A stretch of 43,189 nt of DNA from Methanospirillum sp. (GCA_012728895.1 JAAYEG010000033.1:1-43189); one strand, 5' to 3'. Positions 1 through 7,956 are shown, counted from the first letter of the stretch. Program-made: numbers and translations. Notes: generated by a model from the letters alone, not told the origin.

Positions 1-123
1 GGGATCGCGGTCCGGAAAGACGACACGGCCCTCCTCGCGACGATGAACGCGGGCCTCGACCTCCTGATGAACGACCCGTACTGGGACCAGCTCAAGGCCA
101 GGTACGGGCTCGTCGGTACCTGA
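1..123 (+). CDS. C-terminal end of a periplasmic amino-acid-type solute-binding protein (partial)
   Basis: The window opens inside a gene. Frame 1 reads 40 codons to TGA at 121-123. The translation contains GIAVRKDDTALLATMNAGLD followed by an aromatic/basic tail (DPYWDQLKARYGL), which is the usual C-terminal helix pair of SBP_bac_3 family binding proteins (polar amino acid or similar ABC uptake). The start, signal peptide and ligand pocket lie outside the window, so substrate cannot be named. It runs towards the moeA gene on the opposite strand and is separated from it by about 370 non-coding bases. Family call is fairly good, specific function unknown. Confidence 0.7.
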   Translation, partial: GIAVRKDDTALLATMNAGLDLLMNDPYWDQLKARYGLVGT

Positions 124-495
124 CGGTGCCACGGAATCTCCCCTTCTTTAAGCTCCGTCGCCGGCGCGACCTCGCCCGGCTCGCCTGCCGGCACAACCGT
201 CCTGTCCCCCGCCCTCAGGCGGGGGGGGGAACCCCGCTCCGCCCACCGCGGCTCGGGGAGAGTCCGCGGGACGGCCCGGTTCGGAGTTCCGGACCCTGTC
301 GGCCTGAATACCCCCCTGCAGGCCCGCGGCGGGTGAACGGCTCTAAGGATGCACCTCGGCTCTGAATCGGGGTCCCGGCCGGAGATCTGCCGGGTCTCCG
401 GGGAGTCGGGGCGACTCGAAAGAGTTTACTCCCGTATCCTGGATGCTTTCGCGGGAACCTGTCCAGACCGGGCACGGGCCGGTTCCGGCTGTTCC
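124..495. other. Non-coding interval between convergent genes
   Basis: This 372-base stretch separates the tail of the binding protein from the 3' end of the minus-strand moeA. Apart from the GC hairpin at 206-225, I see no gene: the frames here are short, arginine/proline rich and lack recognisable motifs or ribosome binding sites. Confidence 0.6.
206..225. terminator. GC-rich hairpin between convergent genes
   Basis: CCCCCGCC at 206-213 and GGCGGGGG at 218-225 are perfectly complementary around a CTCA loop, and the G run continues to 229. It lies about 80 bases after the partial binding-protein gene and about 270 bases beyond the end of the convergent moeA gene. No T run follows on either strand, so it is an atypical archaeal terminator; a structural role is inferred only. 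Confidence 0.4.
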
Positions 496-1953
496 TCAAT
501 CCTGGCCGAGGACCTCGATGGGGCAGCCGACCGCATCGGCCATGACAGTGACCGCCCTGATGCGGGGATCGTCCAGGATGCGGGCTGTCGTCAGCAGCCG
601 GGTGCCACCGCCGGGCTTCTCCAGGGCTGCGATGTGACTCCGGCAGGTCTCGAGCGCCCGAAAAACAAGTGCGTCTCGCCCTCCCACCGGTTCGACACGC
701 ATCCCTGCAACCCGAGCCGCTTCGGTGAGACCCTCGAGGGTCGTGCCCGTGGCCCCGAAGACGAAGAGAGTCCGCCGGGCCACGCGTTCGGACGCGGTGA
801 GCCGTGCTTCGCGTACCGTCCCGGCCTCGAATCCCTCGGTGCCCGAGGGTACATGCAGGAAGGCGAGGGGGCCGATGTCGGCCAGGTACGAAGCCGGATT
901 GCGAGCCCGTGGATAGGCGATCCACCGGTCACCGATGTACCCGACCGTGAGCGGCACGAACTCGTCCACTCCAACCTCGGAGACGACCGGTCGCGCGAGC
1001 TCCACGGGGACCACGGGATGGTTCGTCGCGGGAAAGAAGTCCCAGGAAGCGAGGAGCGGTGCGACCAGCTCGCGGAGGACCACCCCCGCCGCGAACGGGT
1101 AGCCAGGAAGCCCGACAACGGGAACCTTCCCGACGCGCCCCAGCAGCGTCGGGCGACCCGGCTGCATGGCGACACCGTGAAACAGTACCTCGCCGAGCAC
1201 TCGTACCGCGCCGGCAACCCCGTCACTCGAGCCCTTGGAGACGCCGCCGAAGACCAGGACCAGGTCTGCTTCCTGCACGGCCTTGGCGAGCGCGTCACCT
1301 ATCGTTCGCACGCCTCCGCCGACCACCGGAAGAACGATGCAACCGATGCCCCGCCGGTTGAGAAAAGCAGCGGCGCGGGATGTGTTCGACTCCACCGCCT
1401 CCCCCGGCCCGGGCCGCGTTCCGGGTGGGACGAGGCCCCGGCCAACCGGAATGAGCCCTACCCGCAGGGATCGGACACGGACCCGCTCGACTCCCGAGAC
1501 GATCAGAGCGCCGACTTCGTCTGGCTGGACCAGGTGATCAGAAGGAAGGAGCTCCCTCTCCTTCCGGATCTCTGCTCCCCTCCGCCGGACGTGCTGGCCA
1601 GGCAGGGACACCCGTGTCGTCGCGAACCTGTCGCCGATCTTCTCGAGATCCTCGAGCATCACCACCGAGTCGCACCCTTCGGGAAGGGGGTCCCCGGACT
1701 CGACAGGGACTGCCGATGATACGACTTTCGGCAGGCCCGCCCGGGCACCCACCGTCTCCGCGCTCAGAACCGCGCAACCGTCCACCAGGCACCGGTCTTC
1801 TCCGGGCATGTCGAACACCGCGAGGACAGGCTCGGCGGTGACCCTCCCGACCGCCTCGCTGACCGTGACCGTCTCCGTCCTTACCGGGACAGGAAAAGAG
1901 CCGGTGATCGTTGCGAGCGCCTCATCATAGGATACTTGGTCGAAGAACCTCAT
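496..1953 (-). CDS. moeA: Divergent MoeA-family molybdopterin molybdenumtransferase with short C-terminal extension
   Basis: A 485-residue MoeA homologue. MoeA inserts molybdate or tungstate into adenylylated molybdopterin in the cytoplasm. The N-terminal fold (SEAVGRVTAEPV), a DGxAV element, the MogA-like domain (GLIPVGRGLVPPG to FGGVSKGSSDG, roughly residues 160-260) and a proline-glycine loop (GLPGYPFAAG) are visible. Consensus positions are altered: VDGCAV replaces MDGYAV, and LPGYPFAA replaces the usual LPGNPVSA, while the Asp of DGxA and the Asp after the GGVSxG motif remain. After the MoeA body (about residue 395) comes a roughly 90-residue tail that resembles one lobe of the periplasmic-binding-like domain found at the C terminus of many archaeal MoeA proteins. 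ATG 1953 fits a TATA-like element near 1986-1991. Catalytic competence is uncertain. Confidence 0.85.
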   Translation of the reverse strand: MRFFDQVSYDEALATITGSFPVPVRTETVTVSEAVGRVTAEPVLAVFDMPGEDRCLVDGCAVLSAETVGARAGLPKVVSSAVPVESGDPLPEGCDSVVMLEDLEKIGDRFATTRVSLPGQHVRRRGAEIRKERELLPSDHLVQPDEVGALIVSGVERVRVRSLRVGLIPVGRGLVPPGTRPGPGEAVESNTSRAAAFLNRRGIGCIVLPVVGGGVRTIGDALAKAVQEADLVLVFGGVSKGSSDGVAGAVRVLGEVLFHGVAMQPGRPTLLGRVGKVPVVGLPGYPFAAGVVLRELVAPLLASWDFFPATNHPVVPVELARPVVSEVGVDEFVPLTVGYIGDRWIAYPRARNPASYLADIGPLAFLHVPSGTEGFEAGTVREARLTASERVARRTLFVFGATGTTLEGLTEAARVAGMRVEPVGGRDALVFRALETCRSHIAALEKPGGGTRLLTTARILDDPRIRAVTVMADAVGCPIEVLGQD

Positions 1954-2322
1954 CTCGTGCCTTCAGGATCGGTCGGCGTGAGAGTGTATAACTATTCCCG
2001 ATTCGCGGGTAAAATTAACTTTTAATGATATACAACAGCCCCGCGACGTCGCCTCGGATCGGACCCTCGAACGGAAGCAGATCGGGACGCGTGCGCTGGA
2101 TTGATCGACGACGTGGCGACGTGCGGGGTGCGTCCAGATGGGGATGGGATGGAACAGGACGGGACGAGTGAGCCGGAATCCCCAGGACGACCCTCCGTTC
2201 GCTGGATGATTCCTCTCTCACGACTGGTTAACCGGTCGGGCAGGCGCCGCAGGATGCATGCCCTGTCGTCCACCAGGTAAAGGGGAATGATTAATTAGAA
2301 CTGCCTGATAACCTAACTCTGG
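1954..2322. other. Divergent promoter region between two moeA genes
   Basis: No gene is seen in these 369 bases. For the minus-strand moeA, AT-rich elements lie at about 1985-1992 (TATA-like TTATAC on the minus strand) and at 2011-2032 (AAAATTAACTTTTAATGATA). The centre is GC-rich and featureless. The plus-strand moeA has its own TATA-like element at 2291-2297. Confidence 0.5.
2291..2297 (+). promoter_or_regulatory. TATA-like element of the plus-strand moeA
   Basis: TTAATTA ends 25 bases before ATG 2323. This is the usual archaeal TATA-to-initiation distance, so the transcript would start at or next to the start codon. No Shine-Dalgarno sequence precedes the ATG, which fits a leaderless message. 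Confidence 0.45.
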
Positions 2323-3570
2323 ATGGAAGCTCTCCATCACTGCCTCCCGTTCAGCCAGGGGTCCGTTCCCGACGAGGAGGCGACCTGCTCAATCGAGGAC
2401 GCGATCCGGTTCATCCAGCTCTCGGCGTTGCCGGCCAGCTCCGAGGTGGTGCAGATCGACCGGGCCGATGGCCGAATCCTGGCCGAGACAATCCGTTCCG
2501 GCTGCGACGTGCCCGGTTTCGACCGCTCGACGATGGACGGTTACGCCGTCCGGACATCTGAGACCACGGGTGCTTCGGAGGAGAACCCGGCCATGCTCCG
2601 CGTCGCGGGGTCGATTCCGATGGGCAGCGCCCCGCCCGTCACGCTGGGAGAACGCGAGGCCTGGGCGGTTCCCACGGGGGGGTTCTTACCCGCGGAGGCC
2701 GACGCGGTTGTCCCGGTGGAAGCGGCCGTGATCAGCGAGGGGGAGATCCGCCTGAGCCGCCCGGTGCCATCCGGGGACCACGTGACCCGCCGCGGAGCCG
2801 ACTTCTCAGCGGGAGAAATGCTGCTCCCCGAGGGATGGACCATCAGGCCACAGGACGTCGGAGTCCTGGCGGCGATCGGGAGAACCCGGGTGAAGGTCCA
2901 GCGTCCCCTCCGGGTCGGGATCGTCCCGACAGGGCTCGAGCTCGTCGATGCGACCGCCGAGCCCTCTTCCGGGGAGGTCAGGGAGGTCAATTCGCACCTG
3001 ATTGGGGTTTTTCTTCGGCGTCTCGGCGCTATACCGATCATATCGGAAGTCGTGCGCGACGATACCGACGAGTTGACCTACGCGGTCCTGCGGGCCGTGA
3101 CCGACTGCGACGCGGTCGTTGTCTCCGGAGGGAGCGCTCGCGGCGAACGGGATGTGACCGGTCGCGTTCTTCATCGACTCTCGGACAGGACCATGCCGTC
3201 TGTCTCGTTCGGGCCGGGGAAGCCGACAAGGATCGCGATGGTTCACGGCCGTCCGGTCATCGGGCTCCCGGGCCACCCGGCATCCTCGTTCATCGTTCTG
3301 GTCCTCTTCCTCGCACGGTTGATAGAGGGGATGCAGGGGAGCTCCAGGAGGGCCGCCTGCCGCCACACCGTCCGGCTCGCCGCCCCCATCCCCCTCAGGC
3401 GCCGGCGCGAGACCTATCGCCTCGTCCGGATCCGCGACGGCTGGGCTACCCCTGTCGATGGTGAGACCGGACGCCTCTCGACCCTCTTCGAGTGCGACGG
3501 GATCGTCGTGGTCCCCGCCGAGGGCGACGGCCTGCGGACAGGCGACCAGGCGGATGTGATCACCTGGTGA
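2323..3570 (+). CDS. moeA: MoeA, molybdopterin molybdenumtransferase (consensus-like copy)
   Basis: A 415-residue protein of ordinary MoeA length, and the most conserved of the three paralogues here. It keeps RSTMDGYAVR near residue 70, ADAVVPVE, the VRRxG-like segment HVTRRGADFSAGEML, GIVPTGLELV, VVSGGSARGERD (usual SGGVSVGxxD), GPGKPT and GLPGHPASSF, and ends with the small domain IV at about residues 345-415. Expected role: molybdate or tungstate insertion into the pterin cofactor needed by the formylmethanofuran and formate dehydrogenases encoded downstream. The first 20 or so residues before SIEDAIRF are not conserved, yet the TATA spacing supports ATG 2323. Its 3' end overlaps the convergent moeA by 11 bases. 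The SGGSARG change is unusual and may affect nucleotide or metal handling. Confidence 0.9.
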   Translation: MEALHHCLPFSQGSVPDEEATCSIEDAIRFIQLSALPASSEVVQIDRADGRILAETIRSGCDVPGFDRSTMDGYAVRTSETTGASEENPAMLRVAGSIPMGSAPPVTLGEREAWAVPTGGFLPAEADAVVPVEAAVISEGEIRLSRPVPSGDHVTRRGADFSAGEMLLPEGWTIRPQDVGVLAAIGRTRVKVQRPLRVGIVPTGLELVDATAEPSSGEVREVNSHLIGVFLRRLGAIPIISEVVRDDTDELTYAVLRAVTDCDAVVVSGGSARGERDVTGRVLHRLSDRTMPSVSFGPGKPTRIAMVHGRPVIGLPGHPASSFIVLVLFLARLIEGMQGSSRRAACRHTVRLAAPIPLRRRRETYRLVRIRDGWATPVDGETGRLSTLFECDGIVVVPAEGDGLRTGDQADVITW

Positions 3571-5026
3571 GCCCCAGGGATTCGAGGGCCCTGTTCACTC
3601 CCCCGTCCTCCCCGAGGCCGGGCGGAGCCGCGAGTACGACCCGTCTCCCGTCCGGGAGGCGGTGAGGCCAGGAATCCACCCCGGGGGGCGCCGCTCCCTC
3701 GAACGTGGCCAGGTGACAGGCCGAGCGGTCGAGAAGGGCGCGTGCCTCGCCGGACTTGCATGGAACGAGGACGATGCGGTTCTCATCGCACGGGAATTCC
3801 AAACCGTCGACTGCGCCGACGACGAGAACCGTCCTCTCCGGGCCGTCCAATTCGTCGAGCAGTTCGGCCATTACCCGTTCACCGGCTCTATACCCGTTCA
3901 CACCGTCCGGGACGAGAAGACGGGCGTTTGAACGGAACCCGGAGAGGGTGCCGAGCCTGCCTCGGGGCTGGCGGAGACCGATCAGCCCTGTTCCGACCCG
4001 GGCGACCGAGAGGGGGACCGCCTCGGTGAACCCGGGGTGAGACAGGATATCGAGGCCGAGCCGGACCTGGACCCGTGGGTGCGCCACCGCCGGCATCCCC
4101 CAGGACTCGAGGAGCGGCATGAGGAAGAACTCGGTGAGGAGGGCGATCGGCTGGGCCCGACCGGGAAGCGAGAAGACAGGCTTTTCCTCTGCCTTGACGA
4201 CCAGGAAGGCCCTCCCTGGTCGCGCTGCGACCCCGTCGACCACCGTCTCGCCCAGGGACCGGACCACGCCGAACGCGACGTCGCGGGTCCCCCGCCCGCT
4301 CCCCCCGCAGACGACCAGGAGGTCGACCTCGGGTCGCATCTCGAGGATTGCTGCCCGGATCGCCGCCCGGTCGTCGGGGACCACCGCGTGAATGAAGGTC
4401 TCGGCGCCCTGAGGCTCCAGAAGGGCCCGGATAGCGAGCGGGTTCGAAGCGACGCTCTCGCCGGGTCCCGGGAGGGTTCCCGGCGGAACGAGTTCTCCAC
4501 CCGTGGGGATCACGCCGACGCGTGCCGCCCGGACGACAACACGGACCACGCCGGCGGCGACGAGCGGGCCGATGTCGACCGGCCGGAGACGGTGTCCCGC
4601 GGGAAGCAGGAGCGCACCGTCCTCGACCTCGGAACCGGCATGCCGAACCCCGTCGCCCGGACGGATCGGCTCGGTGAGGACGAAGGGACAGGCCTCCCCG
4701 GGGCAGCACTCCAGCGGGACGACGGCATCCGTACCGGGCGGCAGGGGTCGGCCCGTATCAACCCGGACACCTTCCACGACGACGAGCGGTCGTCCATGCG
4801 ACGCACCGGCAGTAGGCCGGCTCTGAACCGCGAACCCGTCCAGGTCCGCGATATCCGTTCCCGGGACAGCGAACTCCGCGCGCACCGGGGCAGCGAGCAC
4901 CCGCCCGACGGCCTCCTCCACCGGGAGGTTCATCGTCCTGGTCTTCATCGGAAACGCGGCGATGATCTTTTCTTGTGCCTGCGCGAGCCCGGGGAGTTGA
5001 CGCCACTCCTGAAACGACAAGTTCAA
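3560..5026 (-). CDS. moeA: Divergent MoeA-family protein with short C-terminal extension
   Basis: A 488-residue paralogue of the protein at 496-1953, with the same layout: N-terminal region ending in VEEAVGRVLAAPV, LDGFAV in place of MDGYAV, a MogA-like core (GVIPTGGELVPPG, VVCGGSGRGTRD), then FSLPGRAQPIALL where canonical MoeA has LPGNPVSA, and a tail of about 90 residues beginning TVLVVGAVDGLEF that looks like a trimmed binding-protein-like lobe. The start is TTG 5026; the next in-frame ATG (codon 27) would remove a segment shared with the other paralogue, and the promoter geometry at 5049-5057 also favours TTG. A role in Mo/W cofactor maturation is inferred from family and context. Loss of the canonical loop means a regulatory or metal-selective role is possible. 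Confidence 0.83.
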   Translation of the reverse strand: MNLSFQEWRQLPGLAQAQEKIIAAFPMKTRTMNLPVEEAVGRVLAAPVRAEFAVPGTDIADLDGFAVQSRPTAGASHGRPLVVVEGVRVDTGRPLPPGTDAVVPLECCPGEACPFVLTEPIRPGDGVRHAGSEVEDGALLLPAGHRLRPVDIGPLVAAGVVRVVVRAARVGVIPTGGELVPPGTLPGPGESVASNPLAIRALLEPQGAETFIHAVVPDDRAAIRAAILEMRPEVDLLVVCGGSGRGTRDVAFGVVRSLGETVVDGVAARPGRAFLVVKAEEKPVFSLPGRAQPIALLTEFFLMPLLESWGMPAVAHPRVQVRLGLDILSHPGFTEAVPLSVARVGTGLIGLRQPRGRLGTLSGFRSNARLLVPDGVNGYRAGERVMAELLDELDGPERTVLVVGAVDGLEFPCDENRIVLVPCKSGEARALLDRSACHLATFEGAAPPGVDSWPHRLPDGRRVVLAAPPGLGEDGGVNRALESLGLTR

Positions 5027-5048
5027 CTTAACAGGATTATTCCGCCTT

Positions 5049-5057
5049 GTTATTAAC
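5049..5057. promoter_or_regulatory. Symmetric TATA-like element shared by two divergent genes
   Basis: GTTATTAAC is a perfect palindrome around the central T at 5053. That centre is 27 bases from TTG 5026 on the minus strand and 26 bases from GTG 5079 on the plus strand. Both match the archaeal TATA-to-start distance, so one element may drive two leaderless or nearly leaderless messages. The whole gap is only 52 bases. Confidence 0.5.
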
Positions 5058-5078
5058 CATCACGCCCAAAGAGAGGAC

Positions 5079-5921
5079 GTGAATCCCAGGAGGAACCTCG
5101 ACGAAGCAGGTGGTATCATCACCCAGCGCGACCCGACTCGGTGCATCGTCAGGCTCAGGACGCCCGCGGGTCTCCTGACCCCAGAGCAGCTCGAGGGGCT
5201 CGGACGGTGCGCGCGTGAGGCAGGGCTCCACTCCGTGCACCTCACAACCCGCCAGACCCTGGAGCTGCCCGATGTCGATCCGGCTTCGCTCGGGACACTC
5301 CTCGCCGCACTCTCCGAGAACGGCACGCCGCTCGGGGCCGAGCGGAACGAGGTCGTGAACGTGGTCGCGTGCCCGGGAAGCGCGACCTGCCGGCTCGCGA
5401 ACGTCGAGACCTACCCGCTCGCGAAAGAGCTGGACCGGCGTTTCTTCGGGGTCGAACTACCAGTCAAGGTACGGATCGGGATCTCAGGCTGCCCCAACAT
5501 GTGCGCGGGCGAACGCCTGTGCGAGATCGGGATCACCGGGATCCGTCACCCGCTCCGCGACGCAGGGCGCTGCACGGGGTGCGGTACCTGCGCCAACACC
5601 TGCCGGGAGGGTGCCATCGTCATGGTGAACGGGCGTCTCAGCCTCGATGCGGACAGCTGCGTGGAATGCGGGATGTGCATCGATTACTGCCCATTCGCGG
5701 TGCTGACCGACGACGGTCCACGCTACCGCATCACGGTCGGGGGTCGGCGAGGTCGGCATCCGTCGCTCGGGCAGGAGCTGCTCACCGTCAAAACCCCCGA
5801 GGAGGTGGTCCGGGTGGTCGGGGCGATCCTGGACCGGGTGTACCGCCGGGCGTACGCAGGACGGCATTTCGCCGACCAGCTCGACCTGCTGGCTCTCGAC
5901 GATCTTCGCGCCGAGCAATAA
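5079..5921 (+). CDS. Small sulfite/nitrite reductase-like protein with two [4Fe-4S] ferredoxin clusters
   Basis: A 280-residue protein of the dissimilatory sulfite reductase-like group of methanogens. The N-terminal part is the ferredoxin-like half domain of sirohaem reductases (GGIITQRDPTRCIVRLRTPA). The sirohaem/Fe4S4 motif is complete: CPGSATC (Cys-x5-Cys, residues about 105-111) and CPNMC (Cys-x3-Cys, about 144-148). A ferredoxin insertion follows with CTGCGTCANTC and CVECGMCIDYC. It probably moves electrons to a sulfur or nitrogen oxyanion or to another sirohaem-bound substrate; the true substrate of these short methanogen proteins is not settled. GTG 5079 has a weak AGAGAGG site three bases upstream and a TATA-like element 26 bases upstream. 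It sits divergent from moeA and upstream of fwd. Confidence 0.82.
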   Translation: MNPRRNLDEAGGIITQRDPTRCIVRLRTPAGLLTPEQLEGLGRCAREAGLHSVHLTTRQTLELPDVDPASLGTLLAALSENGTPLGAERNEVVNVVACPGSATCRLANVETYPLAKELDRRFFGVELPVKVRIGISGCPNMCAGERLCEIGITGIRHPLRDAGRCTGCGTCANTCREGAIVMVNGRLSLDADSCVECGMCIDYCPFAVLTDDGPRYRITVGGRRGRHPSLGQELLTVKTPEEVVRVVGAILDRVYRRAYAGRHFADQLDLLALDDLRAEQ

Positions 5922-6002
5922 TTAGCCTTCGATCACGTGAATGGCAGAGAATCGCGGCAGTCCCGAACGAGGAAAGAGCCCCGCGGAGAGATCCTGCCGG
6001 TC

Positions 6003-6025
6003 AAATATGTTCGCATATTTTTTTT
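6003..6025 (+). terminator. AT-rich hairpin plus T8 run after the sirohaem protein gene
   Basis: AAATATG (6003-6009), TTCG loop, CATATTT (6014-6020) form a perfect seven-pair hairpin and the T run extends to 6025. It lies 80 bases after the stop of the sirohaem protein gene, so it may end that transcript. Its position just upstream of the fwd promoter means a regulator binding site is an alternative. Confidence 0.5.
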
Positions 6026-6051
6026 AATCGGACCCGCAAAAAAATACAAAG

Positions 6052-6060
6052 TAATATACT
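6052..6060 (+). promoter_or_regulatory. Likely TATA region of the fwdDBAC operon
   Basis: TAATATACT lies in a strongly AT-rich island (6037-6085) that contrasts with the GC-rich surroundings. Transcription from here would give a leader of roughly 80 bases before the GTG of fwdD. The exact element is uncertain because several AT-rich hexamers overlap. Confidence 0.4.
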
Positions 6061-6132
6061 TTTTTAACTACCTCTTTAATTTAACAGAACCCCATATTCT
6101 GTACGACCCATGTCGAACGAAGCGAGTTTCGC

Positions 6133-6149
6133 CCGTGCGGCATGCACGG
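6133..6149 (+). promoter_or_regulatory. Leader hairpin just upstream of the fwdD ribosome binding site
   Basis: CCGTGC (6133-6138) pairs perfectly with GCACGG (6144-6149) around GGCAT. The Shine-Dalgarno sequence GAGGTGAGGTG begins two bases later at 6151, so the stem could affect ribosome access. No known riboswitch class was recognised. Confidence 0.35.
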
Positions 6150-6166
6150 CGAGGTGAGGTGAACCT

Positions 6167-6580
6167 GTGAACAACTCGATTCAATTGAACCTGATCACCC
6201 AGCGCGCGATCGAGGAGGGCGTCGCCATGGAGAAGGGCAAGACGACCCCCGAATACTTCGAGGCATGCTCTATCATAGAGATGAATCCGGAGGACATCAA
6301 GCAACTCGGGATCTACCGGAACACCAACGTCCGCGTGACGAGCGAATGCGGGTCGGTCGTGGTAAAAGCCGTCGTCGCTGGCCAGTATTGCCCTCCCGGG
6401 CTCGCCCACATCCGTCAGGGCGTCTGGGCGAACCAGGTGGTACCGCCACGAACACAGTCCACGGGCGTGCCGCAGTACAGTGGTTTTCCCGTGACCGTGG
6501 AAGCCGCACCGGGCGACCGGATCAAGTCCGCTCTCGAATGCGTCCAGGGGGCCTGTGGCCTCTGGAACGGAGGTACATGA
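6167..6580 (+). CDS. fwdD: Formylmethanofuran dehydrogenase subunit D
   Basis: A 137-residue molydopterin dinucleotide-binding-domain protein, matching FwdD/FmdD in length and in motifs (NPEDIKQLGIYRNTNVRVTS, YCPPGLAHIRQGVWANQVV, STGVPQYSGFPVTVE). With FwdB it forms the two-part pterin-binding catalytic unit that reduces CO2 to formate for loading onto methanofuran. Start GTG 6167 has a strong GAGGTGAGGTG site five bases upstream. First gene of a tight operon; its stop is one base before the fwdB ATG. The sequence alone does not tell whether the metal is Mo (Fmd) or W (Fwd); I use fwd as the neutral symbol. Confidence 0.92.
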   Translation: MNNSIQLNLITQRAIEEGVAMEKGKTTPEYFEACSIIEMNPEDIKQLGIYRNTNVRVTSECGSVVVKAVVAGQYCPPGLAHIRQGVWANQVVPPRTQSTGVPQYSGFPVTVEAAPGDRIKSALECVQGACGLWNGGT

Positions 6581-6581
6581 C

Positions 6582-7955
6582 ATGCCAGTAACCCATACCC
6601 AGGTGGGGTGCCCCTATTGCGGCGCCTCTTGCGACGATCTCGAGGTCGTTGTCTCGGACGATGGAAAAGAGATTCTCGAGGTCAGGAACGCATGCGCAAT
6701 CGGCAATGAGATCTTCCACCACGCGACCAAGCCGGGGCGTGTGACACGCCCACGTCTTCGCCAGGAGGACGGGACGCATAAGGAGATCTCGTACGACGAG
6801 GCGGTCGACTACGCTGCAAAAGTCATGATAGAGGCAAAAAAACCGCTCATCTACGGATTCGGCTCGACCAACTGCGAGGCGATGGCGGCCATCGGGCGCG
6901 TGGCAGAGAAGGGCGGGGCCGTCCTGGACAACTGCGCGTCGATCTGTCATGGTCCGTCGTTCCTCGCGATCTTCGACAACGGCTACCCGAGCTGCACGCT
7001 CGGGGAGGTGAAGAACCGGGCAGACGTGGTCTTATTCTGGGGCTGCAACCCGATGCACGCTCACCCGCGCCACGCCTCGCGGTACTCGGTCTTTCCCCGT
7101 GGCTTCTTCACCCGGCGAGGGCACAAGAACCGTTTCGTGATCTGTATCGACCCCCGCGAGACCGATACCGCGAAGATCTCGAACCTCCATCTGATGGTGA
7201 ACCAGGGGCACGACTACGACCTCTTCAACGCGTTCCGAACCGCCCTCCGTGGTCACGAGATCCCCGAGGAGGTCGCCGGAGTCCCGCGCGAACAGATCCT
7301 CGAGGGTGTCGATGCGATGAAGAAGGCCCGGTTCATCTCGATCTTCTACGGGATGGGGCTCTGCCATACGGACGGAAGGAACCATAACGTCGACATCGCG
7401 ATCAGCCTGACACGCGACCTCAACGCCATCACCAAGGCGACGATCATGGCGATGCGCGGGCACTATAATATCGCCGGGCCGGGCCAGGTCTGGTCCTGGT
7501 CGTACGGGTTCCCGTACTGCATCGACCTCTCGAAGGGTTCGGTAGCCCACATGAACCCGGGGGACACCTCGTCGATCGACCTGGCGATGCGCAACGACTG
7601 CGATGCATTCTTCAACATCGGGACCGACGCGGGCGCTCACTTCCCGATCGAGGCGGTCAAGAAGCTCAGGAAGCATCCCTGGATCACGATCGACCCGAAC
7701 ATCTGCATGGCGAGCGAGATCGCGGACCTCCACATACCGGTGGCCGTGGTCGGTGTCGAAGAGGGCGGCGTGGTCTATAGGATGGACAACGTCCCGATCC
7801 AGTTCAAGAAGGTGATCGAGCCCCCCGAGGGCGTCATCTCCGACGAAGAACTTTTCAACCGGATCTACATGCGGATGTGCGAGCTGACAGAGACCGAACC
7901 TGTGTGGATCCACCACCCGGCCCTCGACGTGGCCAAGGCCGTGACGGAGGAGTAA
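6582..7955 (+). CDS. fwdB: Formylmethanofuran dehydrogenase subunit B (catalytic, Cys form)
   Basis: A 457-residue catalytic subunit of the CO2-reducing half reaction. ATG 6582 was chosen over an in-frame GTG at 6555 because GGAGGT lies seven bases upstream and MPVTHTQVGCPYCGASC is the family N terminus. One [4Fe-4S] cluster is expected from Cys10, Cys13, Cys17 and Cys38. The metal ligand is Cys122 in NCASICHGPS, so this is the cysteine, not selenocysteine, form. Further family motifs are FWGCNPMHAHPRHASRYSVF, ICIDPRETDTA and GMGLCHTDGRNHNVD. FwdA starts one base after its stop. The polyferredoxin subunits F and G are not in the window, so electrons must come from proteins encoded elsewhere. 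Confidence 0.95.
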   Translation: MPVTHTQVGCPYCGASCDDLEVVVSDDGKEILEVRNACAIGNEIFHHATKPGRVTRPRLRQEDGTHKEISYDEAVDYAAKVMIEAKKPLIYGFGSTNCEAMAAIGRVAEKGGAVLDNCASICHGPSFLAIFDNGYPSCTLGEVKNRADVVLFWGCNPMHAHPRHASRYSVFPRGFFTRRGHKNRFVICIDPRETDTAKISNLHLMVNQGHDYDLFNAFRTALRGHEIPEEVAGVPREQILEGVDAMKKARFISIFYGMGLCHTDGRNHNVDIAISLTRDLNAITKATIMAMRGHYNIAGPGQVWSWSYGFPYCIDLSKGSVAHMNPGDTSSIDLAMRNDCDAFFNIGTDAGAHFPIEAVKKLRKHPWITIDPNICMASEIADLHIPVAVVGVEEGGVVYRMDNVPIQFKKVIEPPEGVISDEELFNRIYMRMCELTETEPVWIHHPALDVAKAVTEE

Positions 7956-7956
7956 C

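Noticed and set aside
349-1719. A 456-codon plus-strand frame opposite the first moeA
   Set aside because: Shadow of the minus-strand moeA, which has clear motifs; no promoter or ribosome binding site fits the plus-strand frame.
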